This document shows positions 12,001-23,366 of a stretch of 64,000 nucleotides of DNA, piece by piece (the first letter of the stretch is position 1; every line of letters starts with the position of its first letter). The notes below the pieces were generated by a model, which did not search any database, had not been told where the DNA came from, and was given only the letters and a program-made list of their open reading frames with translations. The stretch is from Byssochlamys sp. IMV 00236. Lineage: Eukaryota > Ascomycota > Eurotiomycetes > Eurotiales > Thermoascaceae. The stretch covers positions 1 to 64,000 of the forward strand of contig MSJH02000776.1 in assembly GCA_001931875.2 (NCBI GenBank), written 5' to 3'. A program made the translations under genes and the position numbers.

Positions 12001-13990
12001 GCTCGGCCTCCTCTTGCTCAATTCGCTGACGAACAGCCTCCTTGAGCTCTTGCTTCTTCTCCTCATCAGTCTTCTGTCTAGGCTCAGATTTGCCATTGTC
12101 GGCAGCGCTTCCAGTGCGGGGAGGAGGCGTGGAGATCTTGACAGGGGAAGGAGTGCCACGAGCGGGGGAAGCTGGTTGTTTCTCGAAGGTCTTGACGGCA
12201 CCGCTACCGGGATCCTTGATGACCAGAGGGCTCTTCTTCGTAGGAGGGATGATGAAGTGGTTCTTCGGGGGAGCGGGGCTGTTGGATGTCCTGCTGGTAC
12301 TGTGAGCATGGCCAGGGCCAGGAGGACCAGCTGGGGCTCCTTGACCAAGGCTGGAACCGGGTCGGTCATTGGACATCTGCGACGGGGTACGCGACAACGG
12401 TGTCGCTCCCGCAGCAGCGGGGACCGCAGCGGGATACTGGTTCTGCATGTACGGTGCCTGGGGGTTGTATGGCATGCCGGGACGGGGCTGAGGCGACGGA
12501 GGAGTCATGTACTGCATCGGCTGCATGCCGTATGCGGCGTTGTAGTACCCGTAATTAGGGTCGTACGCATGAGGATAGCCCTGATTTTTCATCAGCATTA
12601 GATACCGTTCAAAGTGACCGCTTTCAGGAGCCAGATTAGGGGGTGGAAGGTTGACAGATGACGAGGGGTTCAGGGTTGCTGCAGCAGATGGGTGATGACG
12701 GGTTCCATTGCGTTGTTTCTTTGGGTATCTCAGGGTCTTAGAATAAGGAGATTGGAGTCTCACAGCTTGGGGTCCCATATGTTGCTGGTATCCGTAATGC
12801 TGGGGTTGCATCTGCGGGTGCGCCATGGGTACTTGATTCATCTGGGGAGTAACAGGATGCGAGTTCGCAAGGGCAGGGCTGCGGTTTGCCTGCGGCGAAT
12901 TCGGGAACGGAGGAGCGAGAGGGCGCCCTTGGTTATGTCCATGGAACTGGGGTCCCATATTCGGTCCACCTCTGGGTTGGTTAGGCGTCGCTCGGAAGCT
13001 GGGGCCTGGCGAGTAGGGCATCTGTCCCTGATAGCCGGATTGTGAGTATCCGCGGCCTCTGCCGCCCTGGTGAGGGTAGCCACCACGTCCAGGGCCAGCG
13101 GGACCGCCAGCCATGTGGTTGCTCATGTCGCTATGAGCCGACTGGGAGGATTCGCGGCGCAGGTGACTGGGCTGGGGACCAGGTCCCAGAGGTCCTTGCG
13201 GTGTAGAACGCATCTGTCGCTAGTGTTAAGGAACCCGCCATCAGCCTGATAAAAAAAAAAGATAAAAAAACAGAACCAAAAAAAGGAACGCGTGTCTGTG
13301 CGATGTTCATGCGTAATTCAGGTTCTCACTTACATTGGCATCTCCCGACTCTCCAAAGCTTCCAAAGTTCATCGGATTGCCCTGAGACTGATACGTCGAT
13401 GGCGGCCTGCCGCCACTTGAGGCAGGCTGAGGAATCGGGGATGGGGATGTCTGCGGAGAAGTGATTCGGGGGTTCATCGAGGGCGCAACGCCCAGGTTTC
13501 CGGGCGACTGGTTTGCCAACGCGGCAGGGTTTCCCATATTGGGAGAGCTCGCGCCCGGCTGGTCCAACGCACCAAACTGGATGTTGTTAGGACGGCTTGG
13601 GGCCGAACCACCGTTGGGGATATAGCCGGTTGTGCCAGCAGAGCTGATGGTCACCGAGGGCTTTCGGGAATGGTCGCCCTGGGGCGGTTGCTGGGCGGGA
13701 GCACCATTGACGATGGTCACTCCCGATGACTGAGATTGCTGCATGGGTCTGCCGTTCACTGGAGAGATAGAGGGCGATTTTCCATGTTGAGCGCCGGTAG
13801 AATCGGCGGCTTTCTTGGTGGCGCTGGCGTAGGTCCTGTTGCCCGTAGACGATGCAGGCGCCGGCACAGGTGCCAGGGGCGACGACTTCCCACTGACAGA
13901 GGGCGAGGCAGAGTGCGCTTGAGAGGCAGCCTGGTTGGTGTTGCTCTGTCCCTGAGGTTGAAGGCCCGGCTTCTGAGAGATCGATGTCAT
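9053..13990 (-). CDS. Translation initiation factor eIF4G
   Basis: Five exons on the minus strand: 13990-13334, 13213-9863, 9795-9712, 9650-9271 and 9182-9053. All phases fit, giving 1533 residues, the usual size for Aspergillus eIF4G. The protein is the scaffold of the cap-binding complex: it joins eIF4E, eIF4A, poly(A)-binding protein and RNA in the cytoplasm. The first 450 residues are Gln/Pro/Gly-rich and disordered. A long Lys/Glu/Ala coiled segment follows (about residues 620-740). The eIF4E-binding motif YNKEFLL (YxxxxL-hydrophobic) sits near residue 902. The MIF4G HEAT domain covers about 1100-1335, starting at QRKVKANLNKMTPENF. The C-terminus is Arg/Ser/Gly-rich and lacks an MA3 domain, as in other fungi. 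The first intron (120 nt) lies inside the disordered N-terminus. Identification is firm. Confidence 0.96.
11788..11946 (-). repeat. In-frame Glu-Lys-Ala coding repeat inside eIF4G
   Basis: The coding strand repeats a roughly 15-nt unit that encodes EKEKA/AEKEK blocks ten or so times, visible on the plus strand as recurring CTTCTCCTTCTCGGC-like words. It forms a highly charged helix between the disordered N-terminus and the eIF4E-binding motif. Repeats like this can vary in length between strains. Confidence 0.8.
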
Positions 13991-16009
13991 TAGACAGGTG
14001 GTGTTGCGATCACTTCAACGGTGAGTGGTAGGTTGGATGATGGGTTGTGATGTCAGGTCGCGAAAAAAAAAAAGAAGAAGCGATGGGGGTTCACACGTTC
14101 CAGGATCCAGTTTGACAAAACGGGATCGGGGAACCAAAACGAACCACAGCGAGATGCAACTCGACGGGGAAATGGAAATAATACGACCTCCAGGGGGTAA
14201 TCACCACAAACTCGAGTGGTGGTGGTGGGAGGTCAACGGGGAGGTTGAGAGGTTTGGTGGGTGAAGAAAAACGAAGTTCCCAAAAGGAAGAAAAAAATTG
14301 TGGACTCTCGTCGGAGCGCCAAAACAGGCACTTCGCTCGCCAAAGGAGAGTGGCTGTGAATCCCTCACCACGACAAGTGACAGAATCCAAAAAAGAAACC
14401 ACACACAGATATGATACAGACCAACTGCTGTATCCGCGATCGTCCTGCTTCGATGACAGAAGAGGATCCGCTGGTAAATTGGGGGATGAAATTGGGGGAA
14501 GCAGAAAGGAAGAAAAAAAAGGGAAGAAAGAAGAGGGAAGGGTTTGAGGGAGGCAGCAAGTAGTTGGGAAATTCGGGCTTGGACGGGCAGCCGCTTACTT
14601 AGAGAGAGAGAGAAGGGATGCGAATAATGCGCCCGTCTGGCTGTCTGGTATATTGGTATATTGGTATGATGGTGTTGGCAAAATCATAATACTTGAACGA
14701 CAGCTCTGATTCTCTACTCTATCTATCCCATCTATCTATCCATCCATCCTGCTGGTGGCTAACTAAACCATCTATCGAATCTATCGAATCTATCTCCGTT
14801 GAGGCTACCCTGGTACCATAACCCTCATATCCGCAGGCAGACCAGCTCTCTCTCTCAGCTCGATTCCTGCATTCTTGCCTGGTTTGTCTGACGCAGCAGA
14901 GCCACAGAGCTGGTCATTACTCTACGCTGCATTGTCTTACCACGCCTTGCTCTTGTTCTCTTCGGAACTGCCGTCAGCAACCCGACGAACAAACCGCTGC
15001 CCTTCGACTGTGCCTTTTGCCACTCAGTAGATTTTTTGCCATCGCATCTCTGATACTCGAGGTCCTGAATGCGATATCGAACTACTACTAGCGATTTTGT
15101 TGGTATTAATTATATTATTATTACAGAACCAGAACAGACGACATGCAGAAGACAACTTCACCCAACCATAGCCACAACGTTCAACCTATTATTATTAACT
15201 ATTGGGCAGTAACTAGTTAGTGCTAGGTCGAATCTCTCGGCCGTTTCTTTTCTGCAAAATAATTCCAGCCCGACTTCGCAAAAAGCCATGGTCATTCTGC
15301 GACGATATCCGGGGGTTTGTCCAACCGGCGAGAGAAACGGGTTTAGGACAGTTACTCTACTAGCATCACGATCTGGGCGCGTGTTTGCGGAGTCCTCCGA
15401 AAGCCATCGATTATTTTTGGCCGCGAACCAAGGATCCGCTGTGGAGACCTAAACATCTTTCTTTTTCTTTCAGAGACTTTTATTTAAAACGTGTCGCGAT
15501 TATTTTATTATTCTTCTTGTTCCTGGGAAGAAAGCAGCAGAACAAAGAAACAACCAAGATAAAAAAAAAAAAAAAGGAATTCAGATCTGATCAGAACAAG
15601 GAAAAGATAAGAGGAATTTATTTCGAGCTTAGACTACTTATCTATGGGTAACAACAAGCAGATCGACAAAAAACCTGCGATGGCCCATTCCCATCGGAGT
15701 CCACTACTGCCCTTCGAGCATTGTCGAGCCGCGACGCTGCCCGTGCGCCAAACACGACCGTGTTCGAACTAACTCAAAGCCAGCAATCGCATGACCGTCC
15801 CGAGCAGACCTGCCGGGACTCCGATCGTGAGGATATTCTTCTTCTCCCCGGGGCAACAGCTGCAACAGTAGCAACAGTAGAGTAGAGTAGATACGCTTCG
15901 ATGACGAAACCCTGCCTGGCGACGGAAATTCATCGGTAACAGTGCTTGTACCATAATGTCCAGGAGGATCTTCTGCCTCGTACTTATGGAAGCAGTCTAC
16001 GCGTAGCAT

Positions 16010-16025
16010 ACTTAGTTAACTAAGT
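16010..16025. repeat. Perfect 16-bp palindrome ACTTAGTTAACTAAGT
   Basis: The 16 bases read identically on both strands, and flanking GCAT and ATGC words extend the symmetry imperfectly. A related word, AGTTAACTAAGT, recurs near 60117-60128 in another intergenic region. Confidence 0.85.
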
Positions 16026-16125
16026 AGTATGCGGCACTACTTATCTCAGCATAGGTAGCTGCATACTCATACTCGTTGAGAACCAGTCTTCCATGGAGAT
16101 TGACCACGAACAAGCAAAAACATTC

Positions 16126-16145
16126 TACTTACTTACTTACTTACT
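16126..16145. repeat. (ACTT)n microsatellite
   Basis: About five tandem ACTT units in the intergenic region downstream of the HVA22-family gene. Confidence 0.85.
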
Positions 16146-16934
16146 CTTAAATTCTGTCCCATATAAAACCAACTGGTTCAACAAACGAAAAAACAATTTC
16201 CCACCGGTCGGGAACATCCTTTTCAGCGGGTCTCCGCACGCATCGTGACGCATTGCCGCCACCAACCAATCCCCCAGCATCAAAAATGCTTCGAGGAACC
16301 AAAACCGACTCTTTTTTTTTTTTTCCGATGTGGGATATTCGTGACATCACTGGAAAACAAAAATCCTCCTATGCTTGCAGCTGACTCTAGACTAGATCAG
16401 GAACCAGAATATCTGGGGCAGTAGGTAGTAGTGCTTTAAAAGGTTACAGCTTACAGAAGCAAGGGATAACTACTCCACTATGGGGTAAGTTAAGGTACTA
16501 CTGGTACAGTACTAAAGTATATTGATTCATATACCTTGATACGCGTGGAAGGCACCTAGAATATATCCTTTTTTTTTATGTTTAGCTACCTTGAAAGGTC
16601 TATGTTTGTATGTTGGCAGGATATACCCCGGAAGAAGATGGGGCATCTTGATATAGTACTACTAGGTAGCATTGATTGTATGTAGGATGCGGATGAAACT
16701 ATCTGAACCCTTCTTCTTCTTCAGGAACTGCTTCATATCTCGATTATTGTTGACATTCTATCAATGCCACCCATCGAACAAAAGCTTGGATTCTCTAGAA
16801 AGCTAACTACAGCCTTTTTTTATCCCTATTTCCAGGGAAGAAGTGTATACAACAAAGATAAAGAATTAAAAAAGGCGAAAGAAAAGAAAAATGTCTCTGA
16901 AGTTCACTCCGTGTCACTGATACAGGCGATCTAT

Positions 16935-18176
16935 CTACCTATCCACACCCGAAGACTTCGCCGCAGGAGATTCACCAGATGTCGTTCGATATACCCCGTT
17001 AAACCATCCCGTCGTCCAGCCACCACTGGGCGTCCTTTCTCTCGCGGCAGGAGAGCGAGAACGACTCCGGGAAGGATCCCGCGTGCCATTCGAAACACTC
17101 AGATCGTCCCGCGAAATATGATCGAACGAATTGCTGCTGAGGTTCTTCCGCAGGCCCGCAGCAGAGCCGTACGCAAGGTCCTCGTCTGGTTCGGCTAGGT
17201 TGTCACTTCCCAGGTTCTTCTCCTCTCGTGCTAGAGCTGTACGGAGCACGTCCAGTCGTTCTCTCTGCGTCGCGATGAACTTGGCCTTCTCTGCAGGCGA
17301 CAGCGAAGCGACCTCTCGCGGCAGGAGAGTCCCGCTGGCGCTCAGTTCCTCGACTTGCACATCCCGGCTCTTTCCGGTAGAGGTGACAGTCGCGACGGCT
17401 GAGCTCAGAACAGAGTATAAATCGGTTGCAGGCGCCGACAGGCTGCTGGCCGCCACTGCGGGGAGGTTGAAGCGAGAGATGAGCGATTGAGCGTAGCCTG
17501 CAGCACCAGGAGGAGGGGGGGGAGCGACGTTGGCTGCTCGTTGCTGAGGGGGGAGGCCGAGAATCTTCTCCCGGACCAGGTCAACGAGCTGGTAGAAATA
17601 TTGCAGTCCGGCTGCCTTGGCACGCTCATGAGAGCGACCGATAAACTCATCGATCTCGCGCTCATGGTGCTCCAAAAATGGTTCAACGTATTCTTGATAT
17701 AAAACGCGAGCTCCTTGTGTCTGGGGAAGAACGAGGTAGGCCATAAATCCTAAACGGATCCAACTGTAGAACGGGAACCTGGAAAATAGAAACGAGATCG
17801 TATCAGCCATCGTTTCGCAGAGTACAGAATAATTCCATTCCAGTCGCAAGGAGATATATACCATCCGATGATGAAAACCGTCCAAGACTCAGCGAGCAGA
17901 ACCCCAGTCAGCACAACCCAGTACATCAGCCATGGTGCCAGCTGCCTAGGATCCGCTGTGCGAATGGCCTTGTATGAAGCAAAGGCAGGGAACAAAATAC
18001 TGATAACGGACCTGCGAGAGGACAAGAATCGTCAGTATCTCAGCTGAGAGCATTTCATAGGGAATTTATGGTCAAAGAGAATCTCAAGGCTCCATTGAAA
18101 TCGGAGCACCCGCAACAGCCGGAACAGCTGGACAAGAGCTCACTTACGATAGAAAGTCCGCAACTATCCCGAACAT
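16935..18176 (-). CDS. TB2/DP1/HVA22 (REEP/Yop1) family ER membrane protein
   Basis: Three exons, 18176-18148 (29 nt), 18011-17862 and 17778-16935, give 340 residues. Borders are GTAAGT/CAG and GTATAT/CAG. Residues 10-95 form the HVA22 domain: two long hairpin membrane segments around SVISILFPAFASYKAI and WLMYWVVLTGVLLAESW, then FPFYSWIRLGFMAYLVLPQT and the helix QGARVLYQEYVEPFL. Members bend tubular ER membranes and act with reticulons. A cytosolic extension of about 230 residues follows, Ser/Arg-rich near its end. The protein is about twice the length of classical Yop1 (about 170-180 residues), so this is probably the longer REEP-like paralogue of filamentous fungi, not Yop1 itself. Family call secure; exact cellular role inferred. 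Confidence 0.9.
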
Positions 18177-19179
18177 AGTGAGTAGATCCAGAAAGGAATA
18201 TTTCTAATCTCTGAAATGGCTCCCACAAGGGCGCAAGAGGCTTATAGGGACAGTCTCAGATGGAGGGGGGCCGATAAGTTCTTATCAGAAATGGAATGCG
18301 GGGCGGGCGGCTTTCACGCGACCTTGAGTGATGCGTTAGTTAGGTTAGGTTAGGTATTGTTAGGTACCTAGCAGCCAGCCGGATGAGGATCTCCCAACAT
18401 CGAAAGAAACCAAGAGTGTCCGGCAAGGCAGTCCAGGGAAATAATAACTTTCGAGGATTGCTCTCCTTTGAAGATGAAGTGCGATGGAGACATGATATCC
18501 ACCGCTTGCGGCAATCGGAATCCATCAGGGGTTTTCCTGTCCAGTTACGTCATCTTGAAACCGACGGATTCCAAAACAGTACAAGGCGGTTTGAATTATT
18601 GCTTACTACTGCCAGTAGTCATGATCAATCTTATTCGGATCGTCAACAGGGTCATGGTTTGCTCCTATTTCTGGAGTTCTTGGCCCTGTTCTATATTTGT
18701 AGTAGATGCCATGGTACGTTGGTTTTTGTCTATTCAATTGTTCTTCGCATTACTATTTATTTGTTTCATTTTCAAATCGAGATATCTGGGATTCTATCTC
18801 TTTTTCTGTCATCTTTCATTGATCATAACAAAAAATACACTGGTCAAACCATGCAGTGACAATGATAACGATGCCTCGTCCCCTCAGCAAAACTAACAAT
18901 GCCGCTTTCGGAATCATGAATGCTATGTACAGACATAAAAGCCTCCACCCTGAGAACAATGTATGTACAACGGACTTAGAGGTGGGCCATTTCAGAACAA
19001 CGGGATTATCTTCGCCAGCGAGTTCTCAGGTCATAGGGGGAAAAACCTAGCTTCGCTCATTCCAGGGTGTCAAGAAACATGCTCTGGGAGAGCGGCGATA
19101 GAGACTCGCATTCTCTCTTAAACGTAGTTATCCTGCGGTGCATAAAATTGGTCCGTACTTCCTGGAGATAACATGCTGT
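18177..19179. other. Intergenic, promoter of the HVA22-family gene
   Basis: About 1 kb without a convincing gene. Two overlapping plus-strand frames of 140-160 codons (around 18383-18896) have no domain and poor codon character. A short TTAGG run at 18340-18355 is noted. The part near 18177 should hold the HVA22-gene promoter, and the part near 19179 the 3' end of the TANGO2-like gene. Confidence 0.4.
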
Positions 19180-20209
19180 CTATTTCTCGACAACGAATTC
19201 AAAGCTCCTATCCCCTTTCCCGACGGGAATCGGTTTCGCGTTGTTGTCATATAGAGTACGTTCAAAGTACTTGACTCGGCGATTTTTGTCGACCAAGACA
19301 ACTGTTTGCTTTTGTGTACCGTACAACCCAGTCATGTAGCATTGTTGCTCAGGTGGAGTACTGCCGTTGGCCGCGACTGTGACCTTGTCCGGGACATCTC
19401 CAGCTGCGACTTCGTCTGCAGCTCTGTTCTCTTCGTTGTGGGCACCAATGACAGGGACGAAAATGCTCTCACGTAGAAGAGGGATATAGGTTTCCAGGCT
19501 GGCGCCCTCTTTCAATCGCGGCAGCGTATCTGTGCTGAGGACATGCAACAATCTCTGAATGAGCTCTTCTTCACCTTCTTGGGCCTTCGCATGCTCCTCG
19601 ATGGCTTCTTTCATCAGTTTTTCTCCCAGCAAGATCTTTTTCCACGACCGGTCATCGAATGATGTATTGCTCAGACCGACTGTCTCGCCCTGTTGCTTGG
19701 CCACCCAGGTGATCCCATCAACATGCGAGACGCGATTTGACATAATCGCCAGTGGTTCGTGGATCTTTCCACACACAAGACTGAAACCGCCCACATTCCT
19801 GGCTGCACTGCTCGTGATCATATCCTCGACGAACTTCTGTGTGCAGTGCCTCTGATCAGGCGGCAGAGTGAGCCAATTCCTGACGATGAGGCCTCGACTA
19901 CACGTGCCCACGGCATCTGCGGGGATGTCTTCGCGGTAATTTGTGAGCACAGCAATGTGGCCGTGCTTGGTGACGCCCATCCACGTTCCCTGAGCGGGAC
20001 GAGCCAGGTCTCGTGAGCCGAGAACGTGAGATGCCGGCTCTGGCCACCAATCTACAGTAGAAGTTGGTCGGCGCAGAAATTCCTGCAGACGGTCAGCAAA
20101 TGTCTCTCTTACGGTACAATGGAGTATATGGGTCTTTGCATACATCTCGATTATTGATGATAATAAGAGGGTAATCGGGGTGCGCAGTTGATATAAGCGC
20201 GATGCACAT
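19180..20209 (-). CDS. TANGO2/NRDE (DUF833) family protein
   Basis: Two exons, 20209-20144 and 20082-19180, give 322 residues. The open frame alone misses the true N-terminus. I placed the start at 20209 because the short upstream exon encodes MCIALIST...IIINNRD and splices in phase (GTATGC...CAG, 61 nt) onto EFLRRPT, restoring the family's conserved NRDEF-type motif (here NNRDEF). The Cys directly after Met is typical of NRDE proteins. Further family blocks are WWPEP near 30, GTWMGVT near 55 and VLTNYRED near 68. Human TANGO2 affects Golgi-ER organisation and metabolic-crisis disease, and a haem-handling role has been proposed. The reaction in fungi is unknown. Length is normal for the fungal family (about 300-350). 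Confidence 0.9.
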
Positions 20210-21934
20210 CTTTGCTCGCAGGAAACCAAATTTCTGAACGACAGGAGAGTTAAGGGAATCTCTCTTTCAATCTCAGTATGGGACGTAGACGCCGGTGCAC
20301 AGAATAAACAAGCAAGGAAAAGGACCAAGCACCGCAAGTGCAGAGGAGCTGGAGGAGAGATATATACGCACGTGCTGTGACAGAACGGCAAAGTATGGAG
20401 AAAATGGAGCCGGTGACGCCAATCTTCCAATGGTCCAGATCAAGGTCTGTTTGTACGACCTCACCAGGGACACAAATGATAGAAAGTAAAATATCGGCTT
20501 CTCACAAGACCACCTGACATTATCCACGGACAGCGACGATGATCAGGCCGCAAGAAACCTGTTGGGGCGGGAGCTGTTGGGGTTTGGAGGTGGTATGACG
20601 GATAAGTAGGTAAAGCAAGCAGCAAGCACAGCTCCAGCTCGGCAAACGCCGCAAGCAAATTCTAGCGAAAATAGTGCCTGGAGGTACTGAAAGCCAAAAA
20701 TGGAACACCCTCTGTACCCCTTAAGCCTTCGAAATAAACGGTAGCCCCGCGTGCCACGTCCTTGGTGATGTGGAGGGATGTCGATGGTCGACATCCGCGC
20801 CGAGGCGTCATTGATACCTGAAGTGGCGGGGGGCTACTTACATGTGGTTATCCGGGAAGGTCTTGGTGCGGACAAAAGACATGAAATCAAACATGCCAGA
20901 CATTTCTCAGCTCGAGTGAAAGCATATGCTTTCCTATTTTCAAAGTTGCCATTTCATTCCGATATTATGTTTTTGGTTCTTGGAGATCATGCAACCCAGG
21001 CGGCCTCCGACAGTGCAAGTGCAGGGTAATACATTAAGCCGCGCCTCACTTAAGGTGATTGTATCAGGGAATAATTTCCTTATGATCGTAAGCTTCTGGT
21101 AATGTTATTATTCCTTCGAAGAGTTATATTGTATTTGCTTGCCAGTCAGTTATGCATGATTGCTAAGAGGTCACGGTATATATATATATATATATATTCG
21201 GCGACTAGAGATGCAGGGCTTTTTCCAACCATAACAGAAATGCTGATTTTCGCGTTAAGATTTCTGAAGAACCATCACTTATATAGATATGAGAGTTGCA
21301 AAATCCCGATGATATGTTTTTCTTCTACTGTCTTATAAGAAATGTCTCATGTCCGCCCAATATTCTGATCAAATTTTCAGCTACTCTTTCTCTGGCTCCA
21401 GTCTGGATTGTTTGACCAGAACTAGTACTTCAGGTCCTCTGGTCTGATTCTAGACAGTTTTGCAGAGTTGTCTCCTTCGATTCTTGCAACTAACTAACCA
21501 TATATCATCGACGCATCTTGGATGAATCTATTCCACAGTCACGCAATATCCCTTGATATATGTTTCCAGCGACAGAATAGACCTGGGTAAAGAGATAGAA
21601 GAGGTTGAGAAGGCACAGCATTGCGCATGATAAAAATCTTACTACCAGTGTGTCCGCCATCTTACTTCACTCTGTCGACACCAAGTACGTGGAAGGACAA
21701 TACTGACTTACTGCCTGAGCACTTCATGATGTCCGTAGAACGATCTCGTAATATAATTCCGGCGTATCACTATGTCATCAGTGCAGGACATTAGGTATGC
21801 AGCAGGGATCGCAGTATCCTCTTGTAAGACAGAACCTTGCATAGACTCTATGAGCATACGCACTTTTCGATGTTTTTATTAATTCTTCTTCTCTGCTCCT
21901 GTAACTAATGCCTATATATAAAGCTACCACAGAA
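20210..21934. other. Intergenic with (TA)n tract, no gene supported
   Basis: Short frames only. A (TA)n run lies at 21177-21197, and the sequence becomes more AT-rich toward 21900, where the decayed gene at 21935-22808 begins. The portion next to 20210 should be the TANGO2-like gene's promoter. Confidence 0.4.
21177..21197. repeat. (TA)n microsatellite
   Basis: Twenty-one bases of alternating T and A. Confidence 0.95.
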
Positions 21935-22808
21935 CTATCGTTGGAAGAGATGACATTGGCTGGAATCTCGCTTCATGTTAAGTCTTTGGTGTCCGTAAAA
22001 AAGGAAGTCATTGAGATGATGGGATAGGAAACCCCAAGCGTTCTCGCCACCTTCACGTTTCTTCCAAAATGAAGCCTTCTTCATCAGGCCCTTAGTTACC
22101 GTACCGAGCTGACTCTTTCCGAATATAGGCGCTAGGTCATGGGCAGCACGGATTTCAACCCTTTCGTCCCTCTCCATCTTGCGTTGGACCAGGTCACGTA
22201 AGGCCGACTATATCTGGAGCAAGGTATGGGAGGCCCAAGTGAAATTTGTGTTCGGTGGCATTGAGACGCCGCTGAGCTTCTCGATGAAGATCTCTCATAA
22301 AAGCCGTCGCGTGTTAAGGAAAGAATGGACGATTAAATAGATCTTGATGGGTTTTGCCAGTTGACCAAAAAGGAAATCTCCTAGTTTGCCTGTATCTAAC
22401 GGATCTTTTTGGGCTGAAGATCGCCTCGCTTCGACCTGCCCCCGTTCCCATATCTCTAGAAACTCCTTTTGATAAGGTCCCCTGTGAAGGGCCCAAGTCC
22501 AAACGTCTCTTGACAAGACAAACTGGATGGGCCTTTTGTTCTTTGTGTGGGCCTCGACTATAATCCCTGTAAGGCTCCTCTCGTTGGAAGCCTTACTTTC
22601 GATATACCCTTTTGGAACAGACGAGTTAGCAACCTACAATATCAAATGAGGACCTGATTGCAAGGGTCTTCATACCAATCAAGTAGTCTTTAGAGAAAGC
22701 TTCGCGCTTACTACCTCCAAAATTGGTGATGACTTTCTCTGTTCGTATGAGAGGATCTGTCGGTGCACAAAGCGTATATCCATGTGATCTGTTAATCGTC
22801 CGTTTGTA
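21935..22808 (-). pseudogene. Decayed relative of the 177-residue gene at 23367-23900
   Basis: Four open fragments follow one another on the minus strand, each shifted in frame from the previous: 22808-22626 (60 residues), 22633-22295 (112 residues), 22298-22194 (34 residues) and about 22210-21935. The third and fourth resemble the intact neighbour. RDLHREAQRRL...HLGLPYLAPDIVGL matches its LRHFQGEASQARL...LCSPYFTSEVTQL, and RAAHDLAPIF matches CAAHDLAPIF. The end of the second fragment (KPIKIYLIVHSFL) matches LLWYKIHIFLYDL. The first fragment and most of the second have no counterpart in the neighbour, so the ancestor was longer or fused. Introns might explain one shift, but not all three. I do not recognise the family. 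Confidence 0.6.
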
Positions 22809-22837
22809 GTAGGTTTCTTGGTATTATAATTATAGAA

Positions 22838-22864
22838 TAGATCCTACTAGATCACTAGGATCTA
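22838..22864. repeat. 9-bp inverted repeat
   Basis: TAGATCCTA and TAGGATCTA face each other across a 9-base spacer just upstream of the decayed gene. It could be a small hairpin or the trace of an inserted element. No target duplication was identified. Confidence 0.5.
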
Positions 22865-23026
22865 GATTCTTTGTATGCTATAGGAGATAAATATGGGTTC
22901 AAACCCTCCCTAGAACTAGCGTCAAGCAAGCAAATCAAGCAATCTGGCAATCAGCTAGGTAGTTCCAGGCTTTCCTTTCAGGTCTAGGAGGCCGAGAATG
23001 TCGGAAAATCTGGGATTTTCTGCCTG

Positions 23027-23180
23027 CACTTCAGAGAGAAATATTTGCTCTCCTGAGCATACTTGGGATCTTCTGTGGTCTCATTAATGAACAACCATAG
23101 CTTTTGATTCGCCTTCTGAGCCCTATAGAATATTGTCTTATAAGTCTAATTTGGTGGCACGTATGGATGAAGAATACTGG
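23027..23180 (-). pseudogene. Unidentified coding-like fragment
   Basis: A minus-strand frame of about 50 codons reads like protein (FYRAQKANQKLWLFINETTED and onward) and is closed by a stop near 23027. It precedes the decayed gene in transcriptional order and may be a further remnant of the same locus. No family is recognised, and the stretch is short enough to be chance. Confidence 0.2.
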
Positions 23181-23366
23181 TGGATATGATTAATGAAATA
23201 AGAGATGTGAATCGACGACTTTTAGATTCTCCAGACCTTTGTGAATGAGGGGGAAGCTCTGCCGTGAATGAGCCATTGGATGAGAAGTTATACTTTGACC
23301 AAGTGGAATACTGGCCAACGCATGGAAGTGAATTGTCTTCCCATTTCGTATGCTGGTCGCCTTCGG

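Larger units (their letters stand above)
13991..16934. other. Leader/promoter region of eIF4G, no gene seen
   Basis: Nearly 3 kb separate the eIF4G start from the stop of the next minus-strand gene. The part nearest eIF4G (14000-15000) has CT/GA-rich and TATC-type repeats typical of long fungal leaders and promoters. Further out there are TAACTAGTTA-like words near 15205, a perfect 16-base palindrome at 16010-16025 and an (ACTT)n tract at 16126-16145. No open frame shows a recognisable domain. Confidence 0.45.

Noticed and set aside
9244..13993. Many plus-strand frames of 70-200 codons opposite eIF4G
   Set aside because: They are antisense shadows of the biased eIF4G codons (Leu/Ser runs mirroring Lys/Glu repeats), not genes.
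18340..18355. TTAGG repeats suggesting internal telomeric sequence
   Set aside because: Only three units and TTAGG, not the fungal TTAGGG; too short to mean anything.
18383..18896. Overlapping plus-strand frames upstream of the HVA22-family gene
   Set aside because: Two different frames compete, with no domain and composition like spacer.
22885..22910. GGGTTCAAACCC, resembling a tRNA T-arm
   Set aside because: The flanks do not pair to form an acceptor stem and no A-box precedes it.
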